A stretch of DNA of 64,000 nucleotides from Oscillatoriaceae cyanobacterium M7585_C2015_266 (GCA_015295835.1 DVEG01000029.1:1-64000), one strand, 5' to 3'. Shown: positions 8,401-17,171, counted from the stretch's first letter. Notes: generated from the sequence alone by a model not told the origin. Program-made: numbers and translations.

Positions 8401-8840
8401 AGGCGTGTTATCCCAGCAATCTCTTCCGACTGGGAATGGGCATATTCTAGTTTGGGTTGACTGAGTTTCGCCAATGCTTCCCGGCTGAGCTTCCCTTGAT
8501 TATATGCCTCTATTTCTAAAGGCATGGCACTGCGTGCAACAATTTGCCAAGCGAGGCGGTTTACTTGCCAGAGATATTCTTCAACTGCAATGGTTTTAGT
8601 CTCAACAAGCCACAGTAGTGTTTTTTCCTGATCTTGTTTAAGATGTCGGTATAGAGGCAACATGCTCAGCCCAGCAACTAGGGTGCCTGTGGCCACAACT
8701 CCCAGTGCCGAATAAGCAAGAATTAATTTCTGCAACCTTTCTGTCACGACAAAGCCAGATATATTTGATTTCTCACCTTCAGCTACAATTACAGTAGGAA
8801 GTCTATTTTTTATTTTTATTTGAGCAAATTCTGAACACAT
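5463..8840 (-). CDS. Membrane sensor with PAS-PAS-GGDEF-EAL output
   Basis: A 1125-residue c-di-GMP signalling protein. Layout: membrane helix at about 38-62, a periplasmic sensor region at 63-350 (Cache-like, inferred from position), membrane helix at 352-374, a PAS domain at 420-535, a second PAS at 545-655, GGDEF at 664-835 and EAL at 880-1120. The diguanylate cyclase signature GGDEF (743-747) is intact. So are the phosphodiesterase residues: EAL at 902-904, EITES near 996, and the DDFGTGYSSLSYL loop near 1025. It could therefore both make and degrade c-di-GMP, an ordinary arrangement in cyanobacteria controlling motility and biofilm. Eight consecutive Asn (255-262), encoded by an ATT/AAT microsatellite, lie in the periplasmic part. 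Four Cys (438, 442, 448, 451) sit in the first PAS. The gene appears monocistronic. No strong ribosome-binding site precedes ATG 8840. Confidence 0.9.
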   Translation of the reverse strand: MCSEFAQIKIKNRLPTVIVAEGEKSNISGFVVTERLQKLILAYSALGVVATGTLVAGLSMLPLYRHLKQDQEKTLLWLVETKTIAVEEYLWQVNRLAWQIVARSAMPLEIEAYNQGKLSREALAKLSQPKLEYAHSQSEEIAGITRLDGAGKLAIAVGLPVPAEIWPLLAADSKTTKVYGPVFLKGAAYWVLGVPILNQQAKPVGTDIFLLKPNRLQRLLEDSGNFNKTATTILGGVRPDGKIAFFPLGYFKQDNNNNNNNNININLQYNISIAEKSALSRAIKKAVREDKGLLTDKLHEGSQKQNLFPIGNSFFKASEAVIAYSRIKGSNWGLVIKVDAKELYASVYSQIREIGIAMFALSGLFAAGMIFVLRPIAKKSLNQTKELQQLIEEKTADLQAQQNQRAFEVLRGVCAGEERGNAKECLWKWNLEQGSIFCLSNCQTQTKCVDCAQGTHADEWFKHIHPDDVERVKAEITIHIAGVTSYFQSEYRVIQPDGSYRWMRARGVAIRDSNGKAICIEGTTCDITASKEAIREATPQESEKNLRLAAFPINNPNPVLATDQWGNITYMNPAAERLLSKIGISEPLGFLPENHAAIARRCLECGQGESQIEVTVAVRKAALQEQRVFSWSYHPVPELNTVHLYGIDITERQWAEEQLLQAALHDGLTGLPNRTLFIHRLEAAIARAKKNPSYLFAVLFLDLDRFKVVNDSLGHVLGDRFLIAIARRLETCLRPGDVVARMGGDEFTILLCGFTDISVVNRFAERILKELSLPINLNGYEVFTTASIGITIAAYSQKPGIEDILARPYEQPEELLRDADLAMYRAKAEGKARYVIFDSTMHKRAVALLQMENELRRALNESGKPVLLQGGIPSQETSHPAPFVLYYQPIVALDTGRIAGFEALVRWIHPERGLISPSEFIPVAEESGLIVPLGNWVLLEACRQLRQWQEKFPAARELTISVNLSGKQLSQPDLLSQIDSILQQTGIDAYCLKLEITESVLMDNAAAAVALLEQLRARNIGLCIDDFGTGYSSLSYLHRFPINTLKIDRSFVVEMGGDNENSEIARAIVMLAHNLGMYVVAEGVETEQHLVQLWAMQCEYAQGYFFSKPLDSKAAEELIAAEPQW
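8055..8078. repeat. (ATT)8 microsatellite inside the GGDEF-EAL gene
   Basis: Eight uninterrupted ATT units on the plus strand read as eight AAT (Asn) codons on the coding strand. Imperfect ATT/AAT units upstream give the Asn-Ile alternation that follows. The tract keeps the frame with any whole-unit slippage, so length variation would change the protein without breaking it. Confidence 0.9.
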
Positions 8841-9057
8841 TGGTGTAATATACTGGGAACTGCTCCACGAAACCTAAGAGTATGGAGTTCCGGAGGGGGA
8901 GGGGGGATTTTTGTTTTTGCAACTCTAACTTAATATAAAAATTAATTTTCAATAGTGAGGTGAAGCAAGAGTAAAAAATGCAGCAGTATTTATATTCGCT
9001 TTTAAGTTATATTACATAATTTATATAACTTAATACACAAGCGGAACCGCAGCTTCC
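8841..9057. promoter_or_regulatory. Upstream region of the GGDEF-EAL gene with a G-rich run
   Basis: This gap of 217 bp separates the GGDEF-EAL gene from moaB on the same strand. It contains a plus-strand G-rich run at about 8891-8908 (GGAGGGGGAGGGGGGA), directly upstream of the minus-strand start. The rest is AT-rich. I cannot assign promoter boxes. Confidence 0.35.
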
Positions 9058-9567
9058 TCAATAACTTTTCCGCATCTGATTGACTAAATGAACCATTTCT
9101 GGTATAATTAGCTTTTCCATTGCCAGTTTAACTGCCGCCGGAGAGCCGGGAAGGGAAAAGATTAATTTATTTCGATAAATGCCGGCGCACGCCCTAGACG
9201 CCATTGCTCTGGTGCCGATTTCCTGATAGCTCAAGAAACGAAATAATTCTCCAAATCCAGGCAAAGTCTTTTCTAACAAACCTGCGAGCGCATCATAAGT
9301 AGTATCGCGCGGCGCAATTCCCGTGCCACCATTAAAAATCAAAACGTCTATCTCCGTACCCTCACTGTAACCCTGCAACAGCGCCTGAATTGACTCCGGT
9401 TCATCCTTAACAATCGTGTATGCTGTCACACGGTGCCCTGCACTTTCAATGCATTGCTGAATCAACTGCCCACTGCTATCTGTTTCCGGATTACGCGTAT
9501 CGCTTACCGTGACAACCGCGCAGTTTACCGTCATTTCAGCCGGCTTGGGTGATGGTATTTGCCGCAT
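9058..9567 (-). CDS. moaB: MoaB/MogA-family molybdopterin adenylyltransferase
   Basis: A 169-residue protein of the MoaB/Mog family, which adenylates molybdopterin before molybdate insertion in molybdenum cofactor synthesis. Visible signatures are [16 protein letters not shown] at residues 19-34, the MPT-binding motif [11 protein letters not shown] near 78-88, and [13 protein letters not shown] near the C-terminus. The length is typical. Two Met codons (1 and 12) are possible starts, neither with a strong ribosome-binding site. psb28 lies upstream in the same orientation, separated by about 100 bp that contain a hairpin, so the two need not be one operon. No other moa or moe genes are visible. 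Confidence 0.92.
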   Translation of the reverse strand: MRQIPSPKPAEMTVNCAVVTVSDTRNPETDSSGQLIQQCIESAGHRVTAYTIVKDEPESIQALLQGYSEGTEIDVLIFNGGTGIAPRDTTYDALAGLLEKTLPGFGELFRFLSYQEIGTRAMASRACAGIYRNKLIFSLPGSPAAVKLAMEKLIIPEMVHLVNQMRKSY

Positions 9568-9610
9568 TGCTTGTTATTAATAATTTTACTCACTTTACTC
9601 ACTTTTGTGA

Positions 9611-9642
9611 ACTTTAGCCCTTTTGCAGACTAGGGCTAAAGT
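9611..9642. terminator. Hairpin between psb28 and moaB
   Basis: ACTTTAGCCCT (9611-9621) and AGGGCTAAAGT (9632-9642) form a perfect 11-bp stem with a 10-base loop. It lies downstream of the minus-strand psb28 stop. It has no T-run on either side, so it may be a transcript-end stabiliser or a dispersed repeat rather than an intrinsic terminator. Confidence 0.6.
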
Positions 9643-9667
9643 CTTTACCTAAATAAACAACACAGGC

Positions 9668-10003
9668 TCAAGACTTAGTAAAACTCAAACCATTTTCCTC
9701 TGCATAACGCTCCATAAACCGCATAAAACGATCCCACTGCTCACGAGATTTAATCAAATAAACCGCTTCCAGGGCCTTTGGCTGGCCATTAACAAACTTG
9801 GCTTTGACTTCCCGCGTCGAAAGTTCTCCTTCCTCGTCAATCATGTACATACCGGTGATATCTTCCATGCTGCTGCGGCTGAGAGCATTGGGATTTTCAA
9901 AGTAAAACGTTGCTGTGCCGTTATTGCCATCGCGAGAACGAGTCAGACGTACATTGGGCACTACTTCCTCGACGACACCTCTAGAAAATTGAATTTGGGC
10001 CAT
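9668..10003 (-). CDS. psb28: Photosystem II assembly protein Psb28
   Basis: Psb28 (111 residues) is a small soluble factor that binds the cytoplasmic side of photosystem II assembly intermediates, mainly CP47-containing complexes, during biogenesis and repair. The sequence is the family type throughout: [19 protein letters not shown], then [24 protein letters not shown], and [18 protein letters not shown]-like text at the end (here [18 protein letters not shown]). The length is normal. The ATG at 10003 lacks a strong ribosome-binding site. moaB follows downstream on the same strand. Together with psbP2 near 2.3 kb this makes two photosystem II biogenesis factors in the first 10 kb, not in one operon. 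Confidence 0.96.
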   Translation of the reverse strand: MAQIQFSRGVVEEVVPNVRLTRSRDGNNGTATFYFENPNALSRSSMEDITGMYMIDEEGELSTREVKAKFVNGQPKALEAVYLIKSREQWDRFMRFMERYAEENGLSFTKS

Positions 10004-10085
10004 AATTTCAGATTGAATAATATAGAACTGTTAAAGGACTATTATCTCATGATAAAACTACAAGCCCAGATTTGGAAAAGGAAAT

Positions 10086-12224
10086 TTAAACAGCGACTAT
10101 GTAAGGCGAGCTAATTTGAGCGCTTGCTCCTACACTTACTCGCTGTTGGTATAACATCGCCGTCACTTCTGCTCGCGTAGCATATTGGTTAGGATTGAGC
10201 CGCCATCGGTTGGGGTAATTCACAACCAGTTTATGTGTAAGTGCCGCTGCTACTGGCTTTTTAGCCCACTCTGGCAGCTGGTTACAGTCTTCCAAAACTT
10301 GCAAGATTTCTGTACTCTCTGTCGTCAATCCTAAACCGTTTACCAGGGAAACAATTACTTGCAATCGAGAAATATTTTCATTTGGACGAAAAGTACCATC
10401 AGGAAAACCTGTCAGGAATTTAGCGCGACAGGCATCTTTAATCGCTTCTGCTGCCCACAAGTTAGCAGGAACGTCAGTAAAATTAACTACTGGCTGTTTT
10501 GCCATCTGTTTTAAGTCAAAACTTCTTGCCAAAAATGCCGCATACTGAGCTCGTGTCATTGTTGTATCTGGCTGAAATGTGCCATCAGAAAAACCACTAA
10601 CAACTCCTTGAATAGCGAGTGCAGTAATAAACTCAGATGCCCAATGATTTTGTATGTCGCTGAAAATCGGTAGTGCACTGCCGGAATTGACTATATAAGG
10701 AGAGGAAATTGCTTCGGCTTTGCCTATTGCTACTAATCCTTGATATACTATCGCTGCGACTTCTGCTCTGGTAATTCCGCGCATCGGATTGAGTCGATTT
10801 ACCTGGGGATAATTGACAACTAGGCGCTTTTCGGTTGCTGTGGCAATTTCATCTATGGCGTAGCTGGGAATTAAGGCGCGATCGCTATAAACAAATAATG
10901 AATTAGGATTTCCTCCCACAAGCCCTAATCCATTCACTAACGATACGAGCGCTTGTACACGTGTTAAATTATCTTTCGGACGAAATGTGCCGTCTGGAAA
11001 CCCGGCAATAAAACCCATCTCTGTAGCTTTACGAATTGCTGCCGCCGCCCAATAATTCTCTGGTATATCTTTAAATGCGATCGCTGCCTTTTTCCGCTCT
11101 ACTTGAAAAGTTTTAGCAACCATTGCCGCATACTCAGCCCTAGTAATACTATATTCCGGTTTATACATTCCATCTGGAAAACCGCTAATCAATCCTTTCT
11201 CAACCATCCTCTGAATAAATACTTGTGCCCAGTGCCCGTTAATATCTTTTAATCCAGCCGGCGGGGCTGGCACTGGTATAGGAATCGGAGATGGTGCAGG
11301 AGTCGGCTTTGGTGGTGGCGGAATCGGTGTAGGCGACGGTGTTGGCTCCCCTGGAATTTCATTGTTTGCAAAATCTACCAACCCTTTTACTCTGGCTGGA
11401 TTTAATAGATTTCCTACTGAAACTAATACATTTGAAGTGGCATTTTGCAAATCATATTGACGATTCTCTCGTATTATATTCCCCCCCGGATCTTGCCGCC
11501 AACCTAAATCTGGTAAAGATTTCATTGTTACTACAATTCCATCTTGCAGATTTTTTTCGATTATATTTTTGCGCAGTACCGGGCGCGATTCCCCATTTAT
11601 TACTATTCCTACCCTATTTTCGCTTATTTGGTTTTCTCTAACTAATGGGGCTGCCTTTTCTCCTATCGCTAAACCGTATCCCGTCTTCTTAAAGATATTG
11701 CCTCGGATTTCACCTTTTGCATTCCGTACTAGGGAAATGCCATTGCCGAGATTTTCTGTAAAAATATTATTTGCAATAATTGGCTGGGCTGTGCCTGTTA
11801 TAAATATGCCTTCGCGCTCGCTCTTTGTAAAGGTGTTATTTGCAATTGTCGGATTTGTCGATTCTACCCACACTGCCGTGCCGCTCGTGGCGCGATTACT
11901 TACTGTTATCCCTCTAAGTTGGCTCTCATTTTCTAGGCGAATTGTGATATTTTGTCGCGAAAATGTAGGGCTTATAAATTCTCCGCTCCCTTCTATAATA
12001 ATATTGCTTCCTTTTTTGGCTTCGTCTCCAATAATGCTGACTCCAGATGGTACGATTAAGGGAAATCTTTCACCGTTGGCTGCACTGTATGTTCCCGCTG
12101 CTAGTTGAATTATAGTTCCAAATTGAGCGCGTTCGAGCGCTTTTGTGATGGTTTTTAATGGGGCTGATTGTGTTCCCGCAGCCTTATCACTTCCAATGGC
12201 AGGATTTACGTATATTATAGGCAT
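10086..12224 (-). CDS. DUF1565 / right-handed beta-helix protein with six SLH modules
   Basis: A 712-residue envelope-type protein. The N-terminal half (about 1-290) has a DUF1565-like opening (IYVNPAIGSDKAAGTQSAPL), then parallel beta-helix repeats rich in Asn, Ile and Gly (NNTFTKSEREGIFITG; NNIFTENLGNGISLV). A Pro-rich linker (about 295-325) follows. Two S-layer homology triplets then run to the C-terminus, with typical GFPDGTFRP and TRAE/TRAQ motifs. Each triplet ends with the shared phrase ISSPYIV. SLH modules normally hold proteins to cell-wall polymers, and beta-helices often bind or cleave polysaccharide; no catalytic residues can be assigned. ATG 12224 (MPIIYVNPAIG) is preferred over an upstream TTG at 12254. 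Neither start gives a recognisable signal peptide, which is odd for a surface protein. Confidence 0.85.
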   Translation of the reverse strand: MPIIYVNPAIGSDKAAGTQSAPLKTITKALERAQFGTIIQLAAGTYSAANGERFPLIVPSGVSIIGDEAKKGSNIIIEGSGEFISPTFSRQNITIRLENESQLRGITVSNRATSGTAVWVESTNPTIANNTFTKSEREGIFITGTAQPIIANNIFTENLGNGISLVRNAKGEIRGNIFKKTGYGLAIGEKAAPLVRENQISENRVGIVINGESRPVLRKNIIEKNLQDGIVVTMKSLPDLGWRQDPGGNIIRENRQYDLQNATSNVLVSVGNLLNPARVKGLVDFANNEIPGEPTPSPTPIPPPPKPTPAPSPIPIPVPAPPAGLKDINGHWAQVFIQRMVEKGLISGFPDGMYKPEYSITRAEYAAMVAKTFQVERKKAAIAFKDIPENYWAAAAIRKATEMGFIAGFPDGTFRPKDNLTRVQALVSLVNGLGLVGGNPNSLFVYSDRALIPSYAIDEIATATEKRLVVNYPQVNRLNPMRGITRAEVAAIVYQGLVAIGKAEAISSPYIVNSGSALPIFSDIQNHWASEFITALAIQGVVSGFSDGTFQPDTTMTRAQYAAFLARSFDLKQMAKQPVVNFTDVPANLWAAEAIKDACRAKFLTGFPDGTFRPNENISRLQVIVSLVNGLGLTTESTEILQVLEDCNQLPEWAKKPVAAALTHKLVVNYPNRWRLNPNQYATRAEVTAMLYQQRVSVGASAQISSPYIVAV

Positions 12225-12381
12225 ATATTTTTTTGGCGCCAGTAATCTTCTCAACTGGATATTTCAAGCTTTTAGGCTGTAAATCAGGAAAATTCTATTT
12301 TTTTAATGCCTATTCGCCAATCATTCTTGACTAAAACTTATCTAGATAAAATCTCCAAAGTCGGTAAATTTAAATTCCCTG

Positions 12382-12999
12382 CTATTTGAGTAATTCGGCT
12401 CCACCGCGTAGCGGTTTTTTCGGATTTACTTCTGGTTGGGGCGGCGGTGTGGGATTAGGATTAGTAGTAGGTATTGTTTCGGCAGTAGGTTCTTCAGATT
12501 TGGGATTGAAAATACTAACTAGGGCATTGACTAGGGCTTCTCTCTGGGCGCGATTAAGACTACTAATGGCGGCGCGATCGCTTTCCATTGGATTATTTTT
12601 GAGAACCTCCCGCCCCGGATATGTTTCTTTTTGTAAAGGCTCGTTGGCTCCTAAATAATCCGCTATAGTCAGCTTCCAATCTAAACGATAAATAGTAGCT
12701 CGCCCTTTAACATACATGTGATACCTTATTAATCTACTCGCTAAAGTATTCTCTGGATCGACTTTCCCCGTCTCCCGATTGATGTAATTATTTTCTTTTG
12801 GAAAATCAGGCAATATTTGGTACAATTGTCTTGCCGCTTCTTGGGGTCTTATTCTCTGGGCTACTGTAGGCAATACTGGTGCTATAATTACAAGGGCAAT
12901 TACTACACTGGCAATTAAAACTATCTGTAGCGGTAGCCCTCGCCACCTTCTCCTTTCAAATCTCTTTCTCCATTGCCTTGATATCGGTATCTCTATCAT
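12382..12999 (-). CDS. Single-span membrane protein, unknown function
   Basis: A 205-residue protein of unknown function. From ATG 12999 it begins MIEIPISRQWRKRFERRRW, a basic N-terminus. One membrane helix follows (about residues 24-45, LQIVLIASVVIALVIIAPVL), then a soluble, presumably periplasmic, region of about 120 residues. The tail is rich in Pro and Thr (TTNPNPTPPPQPEVNP). The open frame reaches back to a TTG at 13089 that would overlap the end of rpoZ by 11 bp; the ATG is preferred because the extra 30 residues look non-coding. It lies just downstream of rpoZ in the same orientation and may be co-transcribed with it. The stop is TAG. I think it is a conserved cyanobacterial protein, but cannot confirm that here. 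Confidence 0.7.
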   Translation of the reverse strand: MIEIPISRQWRKRFERRRWRGLPLQIVLIASVVIALVIIAPVLPTVAQRIRPQEAARQLYQILPDFPKENNYINRETGKVDPENTLASRLIRYHMYVKGRATIYRLDWKLTIADYLGANEPLQKETYPGREVLKNNPMESDRAAISSLNRAQREALVNALVSIFNPKSEEPTAETIPTTNPNPTPPPQPEVNPKKPLRGGAELLK

Positions 13000-13078
13000 A
13001 AAACTATACTTTTTATGTGAATTATGTGGGGACCCTTTCAACCGGAGTCCCCTAGTTACACCTTTATTCAAATTCAAG

Positions 13079-13366
13079 CTAATCCCCAATAATTTCCGGT
13101 TGGCTCAGCTCATCCGACATTTCCATAATTGCTCTAATTACCGGCTTGAGTGTTGATTCATCCCCATTCTCGAAATCTTCATATCGCCTGCGTTTAGCAC
13201 GATTTGCTACTTGCACCGTTATTCGGTAACGATTAGTGGATTTGGCAATCAAATCTTCCGCTCGGCGCATTAAATCATTGTGATCGATACGGGGACGCTT
13301 GTGCATAGAAAATTTCGCTTCCGGCGTTTTTACTATTTTATCTGGTGTTCCAAGGCGATTTTTCAT
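13079..13366 (-). CDS. rpoZ: DNA-directed RNA polymerase omega subunit
   Basis: The small omega subunit of RNA polymerase, which helps fold and hold the beta-prime subunit. The core is the cyanobacterial type: [20 protein letters not shown] followed by [15 protein letters not shown] and the C-terminal LSQPEIIGD. The full open frame is 95 residues from ATG 13366. Family length and alignment suggest that translation may begin at the internal ATG 13306 ([12 protein letters not shown]), giving 75 residues; neither start has a strong ribosome-binding site. It ends in TAG, confirming that TAG is a working stop in this genome. It is divergent from the ABC cluster starting at 13515 and far from rpoB-C1-C2. 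Confidence 0.92.
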   Translation of the reverse strand: MKNRLGTPDKIVKTPEAKFSMHKRPRIDHNDLMRRAEDLIAKSTNRYRITVQVANRAKRRRYEDFENGDESTLKPVIRAIMEMSDELSQPEIIGD

Positions 13367-13514
13367 AGTGGACTTTGAGAAACTATTTCTAGTTGCAGAT
13401 ATGAAATCGTTTTGATGACCAAATAGAGGTCAAAGATGTTAATATAGTTTATCCAAAATGTTTTTAAATTGCAAATGCCAAGAGGCAAGCGGGCAGCAGC
13501 TATTAAAAGTGAAC

Positions 13515-14573
13515 ATGATAGAAGTCGAGCACTTAAGCAAAATCTACGGAGCGACTCCGGCGATACAGGATGTCACCTTTTCTGTAAAAAAAGGGGAAAT
13601 TCTGGGGTTTTTGGGGCCAAACGGAGCCGGAAAAACCACGACAATGCGGATTTTGTCTGGATACTTACCGGCGACGAGTGGCACGGCGCGGATTGCTGGG
13701 CACGAGGTTCATGAAGAGTCAATGGCGGTGAGGCAACGGATTGGTTACTTGCCAGAAAATCCACCCTTATATCCAGAAATGACGGTAGAGGGATTCCTAT
13801 ATTTTGTGGCGAGACTGAAGCGGGTGCCAGCAGGAGAGCGGGCGCGGCAAGTAGAAACTGCCCTCAAGCGCTGCAATTTACTCGAAAAACGAGATGTTTT
13901 AATTCGTAAGCTTTCTAAAGGATTCAAGCAGCGGGTAGGAATTGCTCAAGCGATTGTCCATAACCCGCCGGTAATAATTTTAGACGAACCAACTATTGGA
14001 CTCGATCCGCGTCAAATTATTGAGGTGCGTAATTTAATCAAAAGCTTGGCGGGAGAGCATACAATTATTCTTTCTACTCATATCCTACCGGAAGTGAGTA
14101 TGACTTGTAATCGGGTGGCGATTATCAATCGCGGGCGAATCGTAGCTACAGATACGCCAGAGGGGTTGATGAATCAGTTAGCGAGCGGATCGGGTTGCGA
14201 ATTGGAGCTGGAAAGTCGCCCCGAAGAACAAACGGCGGTTATGGAGTTTTTGCGAGAATTGCCTGGGGTTAGCTCTGTTGAATTAATTCGGGCTGTTAAT
14301 CTGCCGGAAAATCGCTTTCGCCTGCGGGTGCTGTTTCCGGCTGGGGTGGAATCGGCACCAGCGATCGCTTTTGCTTTAGCTCAAAGAGGCATTAACTTGT
14401 ACGAAATGCGACGTACACGAGCTAGCCTAGAAGATGTATTTTTACAAGTCACTACGGAGGAAAAGTCAGCAGAAAGCGAAGAAACTACCCCTGCCTCAGA
14501 AGAACAGGGGAATACTAGCGAACTCGTGGAAGTAAATAATAATAGCTCTGAAAAAATAAAAAAAGATGAATAA
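13515..14573 (+). CDS. ABC transporter ATPase (GldA-like)
   Basis: The ATP-binding subunit of an ABC-2-type transporter, 352 residues from ATG 13515 (MIEVEHLSKIYGATPA). Visible motifs are Walker A GPNGAGKTT, the signature LSKGFKQRVGIAQ, Walker B VIILDEPTIGLDP, and the switch His in STHILPEV. A C-terminal extension after about residue 220 matches the regulatory tail seen in GldA/CcmA-type ATPases and ends in a Glu/Ser-rich segment. An upstream in-frame ATG at 13458 would add 19 residues lacking family similarity. The gene opens a four-gene run with the permease (42-bp gap), GldG-like and DUF4340 genes. In Bacteroidetes GldAFG is a gliding-motility ABC system. In cyanobacteria the substrate and role are not established. 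Confidence 0.9.
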   Translation: MIEVEHLSKIYGATPAIQDVTFSVKKGEILGFLGPNGAGKTTTMRILSGYLPATSGTARIAGHEVHEESMAVRQRIGYLPENPPLYPEMTVEGFLYFVARLKRVPAGERARQVETALKRCNLLEKRDVLIRKLSKGFKQRVGIAQAIVHNPPVIILDEPTIGLDPRQIIEVRNLIKSLAGEHTIILSTHILPEVSMTCNRVAIINRGRIVATDTPEGLMNQLASGSGCELELESRPEEQTAVMEFLRELPGVSSVELIRAVNLPENRFRLRVLFPAGVESAPAIAFALAQRGINLYEMRRTRASLEDVFLQVTTEEKSAESEETTPASEEQGNTSELVEVNNNSSEKIKKDE

Positions 14574-14615
14574 ATTTTTCCAGAGTCGTTTCTAATAGGA
14601 GGAGCGGCCTTGTAA

Positions 14616-15428
14616 ATGAAAATCGTTATGGGAAATATAATGGCTATTTATCGCAAGGAATTACAGGGTTATTTTCAATCGCCTTTAGCCTATGCGATCG
14701 CTGGTGTATTTTGGTTAATCGCTGGGTTGTTTTTTACGACAATTCTTTTGGGACCAGAAGGAGTAATTGCTCAAGCAGCCGCTTTGGAGTTGCAAGGAAA
14801 ACAAATAGGAATGACGATTCCACCGCTGGATGTACCCTATGAATTTCTCAAACTATTTTTGGGAGTTCTAGGTCAACTTTCTCTCTTTATTTTGCCAATG
14901 CTGTCGATGGGGCTATACTCCGAAGAACGTAAGCTCGGTACTTTGGAATTGCTTGCTACTTCACCAATTACTAACTGGGCAGTCGCCGTCGGTAAATTGC
15001 TCGGTGTTGTTACCTTTTATATCACAATGTTACTGCCACTGATAGCCTGTGAGGCGATCGCTCTCAGCGCTTCCAATCCGCCTTTACCCCTCACCATTCC
15101 GCTGCTTGGACATCTGGGACTGATTTTAATGTCTGCTGGAGTTTTATCATTGGGGATGTTTATTTCTTCCCTGACTGATAGTACAATTCTGTCTGCAATT
15201 ATTACCTTTGTCCTGGTAGTAATTCTGTCAATTATTGACTTAGTAGCTAACAATATAGGCGGGCCTATAGGAGCAATTATGGGACATTTATCACTTCTAA
15301 AACATTACACAAATATGATACGCGGAGTCTTAGATAGCAGCAGTTTAATTCTTTTTGCTACCTATATTATATTCGGCGTATTTCTAACAGCTCAAACTAT
15401 AGAAACGCTGCGATTCCAGCGAGCGTAA
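14616..15428 (+). CDS. ABC-2 type permease (GldF-like)
   Basis: The membrane subunit of the Gld-like ABC transporter, 270 residues with about six membrane helices. Among them are YAIAGVFWLIAGLFFTTILL near the N-terminus, then a helix near 88-100 and a group from 120 to 220, with a last helix near 245-262. The phrase YSEERKLGTLELLATSPI after the second helix is typical of ABC-2 permeases. The ATG at 14616 has a ribosome-binding site (AGGAGGAG at 14597-14604), though Met5 and Met9 are also possible. It lies 42 bp after the ATPase and 33 bp before the GldG-like gene on the same strand, so it is very likely in one operon. Confidence 0.88.
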   Translation: MKIVMGNIMAIYRKELQGYFQSPLAYAIAGVFWLIAGLFFTTILLGPEGVIAQAAALELQGKQIGMTIPPLDVPYEFLKLFLGVLGQLSLFILPMLSMGLYSEERKLGTLELLATSPITNWAVAVGKLLGVVTFYITMLLPLIACEAIALSASNPPLPLTIPLLGHLGLILMSAGVLSLGMFISSLTDSTILSAIITFVLVVILSIIDLVANNIGGPIGAIMGHLSLLKHYTNMIRGVLDSSSLILFATYIIFGVFLTAQTIETLRFQRA

Positions 15429-15461
15429 GCAAAAAGTCAGAATAAGGCATGACACTAAGCG

Positions 15462-17171
15462 ATGAAAACAATCAAGAAAAATAACAAGTGGAAAATAAAA
15501 TATTGGAAATATTTGCTGTGGTTAAGTCCAGTACTAATAGTCATGGGCTTATCCGCGGGGGTAGTAGCCGGCAGTTGGGAACCAGTGCCGTTAATACTAA
15601 TTATTGCGGGGAGCGGATGTTTGGGATTGTGGCTAGTATTGGAAACAGCTTCGGGAGAAGGTTTCTGGGGGAAACGCTCAACCCAAGCAAGTACCAATGC
15701 TTTAACAGCAACCCTGTCAGTGTTAATTATTTTAGGATTGATTAACTTTCTGGCTACTCGCTACTTGGTACGGGTAGATTTGACAGAAAATCAACAGTAT
15801 ACATTGGCACCACAAACGCAACAAATTGTCCGTAATCTCAGAAAACCAGTAAAAGTTTGGGTGTTTGAACGCGGGGTGAATAATGCGGATAAAGAATTAC
15901 TAGAGAGTTATAGGCGTATTAGCGGTAATAAGTTCAGTTATGAATTTGTAGATCCACAAGAAAAACCAGCACTGGCTGGGCAGTTTGAAGTGAAAAACTT
16001 CGGAGATGTTTTTTTAGAGTCGGGCGAGCGCAGACAATTTTTAATTAATGTCAGCCCTCAAACGCGCCTACGAGAAGTAACTCTAACAAATGGGATCGCC
16101 AAAATCCAGAGCGAGCGTCAAGCAAAAGTTTATTTCTTGCAAGGTCACGGAGAACACAGTATTACCCCCGGAGAAGGAGGTCTCTCCCAGGCAGTAAAAG
16201 CTCTGGAGAATAAAAATTTTATCTCCGAACCCTTAAATTTAGCTGAAAAATCGGCAGTTCCGCCAGATGCAGATGTAGTAGTAATAGCAGGTCCAAAACG
16301 AGCATTATTTGAAGGTGAAGTTAACGCCTTAAAAAAATATTTGAATGAAGGCGGTAGCTTGCTGGTAATGATCGATCCTAAAACTGATCCAAAATTAGAT
16401 AGTCTCCTGAATGAATGGGGAGTAACTGTCGAAAATCGCTTGGTAATCGATGCTTCCGGAACGGGACAATTAGTGGGACTAGGGCCAGCAGTTCCCCTGA
16501 TTAGCGAGTACGGAGATCATCCGATTACCAAGGATTTTGATAAAGGTTATTCTTACTATCCAGGAGCGCGATCACTGATAACTAAGCCCGTCGAGGGAAT
16601 TAAAGAAACGCCTCTGCTTATCACTAATGAGCGTAGCTGGGCAGAATCTTCTCCTGATAAGCCACCATTAAAATTTGATAAAAATAGCGATCGCCAAGGG
16701 CCATTACTTCTGGGCGTGGCCCTCAGCCGGAATATAACATCAGACACCGCCAAACAATCAGAGGCAAAGCCTACTCCGACTGTGACACCTACTCAAAAAG
16801 CAGACAATCCCACACCAACACCAACTGTCTCAGAAACTACAAAACCAGAAGCAACAGCAACCCCAACAACACCACCACAAAAGAAACCTGATCAAAAAAC
16901 TCTCGAAGCTCGCATGGTGGTGATTGGCAATTCAACATTTGCCACAGATGGCTTATTTGACCAACAATTAAATGGAGATGTTTTCCTCAATTCTATCAGT
17001 TGGTTAAGCAGACAAGATGATACAGCTATTTCTATTCGACCTAAAGAACCTACTAACCGACGCATTAATATTTCAACAGAACAAGCTCGGTTAGTCGGCT
17101 GGTTGTCTATAGGAATTCTGCCTTTAATTGGTTTGGGAACGGCAGGAATTTTGTGGTGGATACGACGCTAA
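15462..17171 (+). CDS. GldG-family ABC-type uncharacterised transport protein
   Basis: A 569-residue GldG-like protein, the auxiliary periplasmic/membrane component of GldAFG-type ABC systems. Two N-terminal membrane helices (about 18-37 and 41-60) and a third (about 80-98) are followed by a large extracytoplasmic part. That part opens YLVRVDLTENQQYTLAPQT, a hallmark of this family, and contains a GATase/IFT52-like fold region (VYFLQGHGEHS; VVVIAGPKRALFEGEVNALK). One membrane helix closes the protein (about 546-566). A Pro/Thr-rich stretch of about 50 residues (near 440-490) interrupts the domain and looks like a flexible insertion. The gene is third in the operon. Known Gld systems export or scaffold surface components; the substrate here is unknown. 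Confidence 0.85.
   Translation: MKTIKKNNKWKIKYWKYLLWLSPVLIVMGLSAGVVAGSWEPVPLILIIAGSGCLGLWLVLETASGEGFWGKRSTQASTNALTATLSVLIILGLINFLATRYLVRVDLTENQQYTLAPQTQQIVRNLRKPVKVWVFERGVNNADKELLESYRRISGNKFSYEFVDPQEKPALAGQFEVKNFGDVFLESGERRQFLINVSPQTRLREVTLTNGIAKIQSERQAKVYFLQGHGEHSITPGEGGLSQAVKALENKNFISEPLNLAEKSAVPPDADVVVIAGPKRALFEGEVNALKKYLNEGGSLLVMIDPKTDPKLDSLLNEWGVTVENRLVIDASGTGQLVGLGPAVPLISEYGDHPITKDFDKGYSYYPGARSLITKPVEGIKETPLLITNERSWAESSPDKPPLKFDKNSDRQGPLLLGVALSRNITSDTAKQSEAKPTPTVTPTQKADNPTPTPTVSETTKPEATATPTTPPQKKPDQKTLEARMVVIGNSTFATDGLFDQQLNGDVFLNSISWLSRQDDTAISIRPKEPTNRRINISTEQARLVGWLSIGILPLIGLGTAGILWWIRR

Noticed and set aside
11569-12108. 179-codon plus-strand frame
   Set aside because: It is antisense to the repetitive beta-helix gene; periodic repeats on one strand often keep the opposite frame open.
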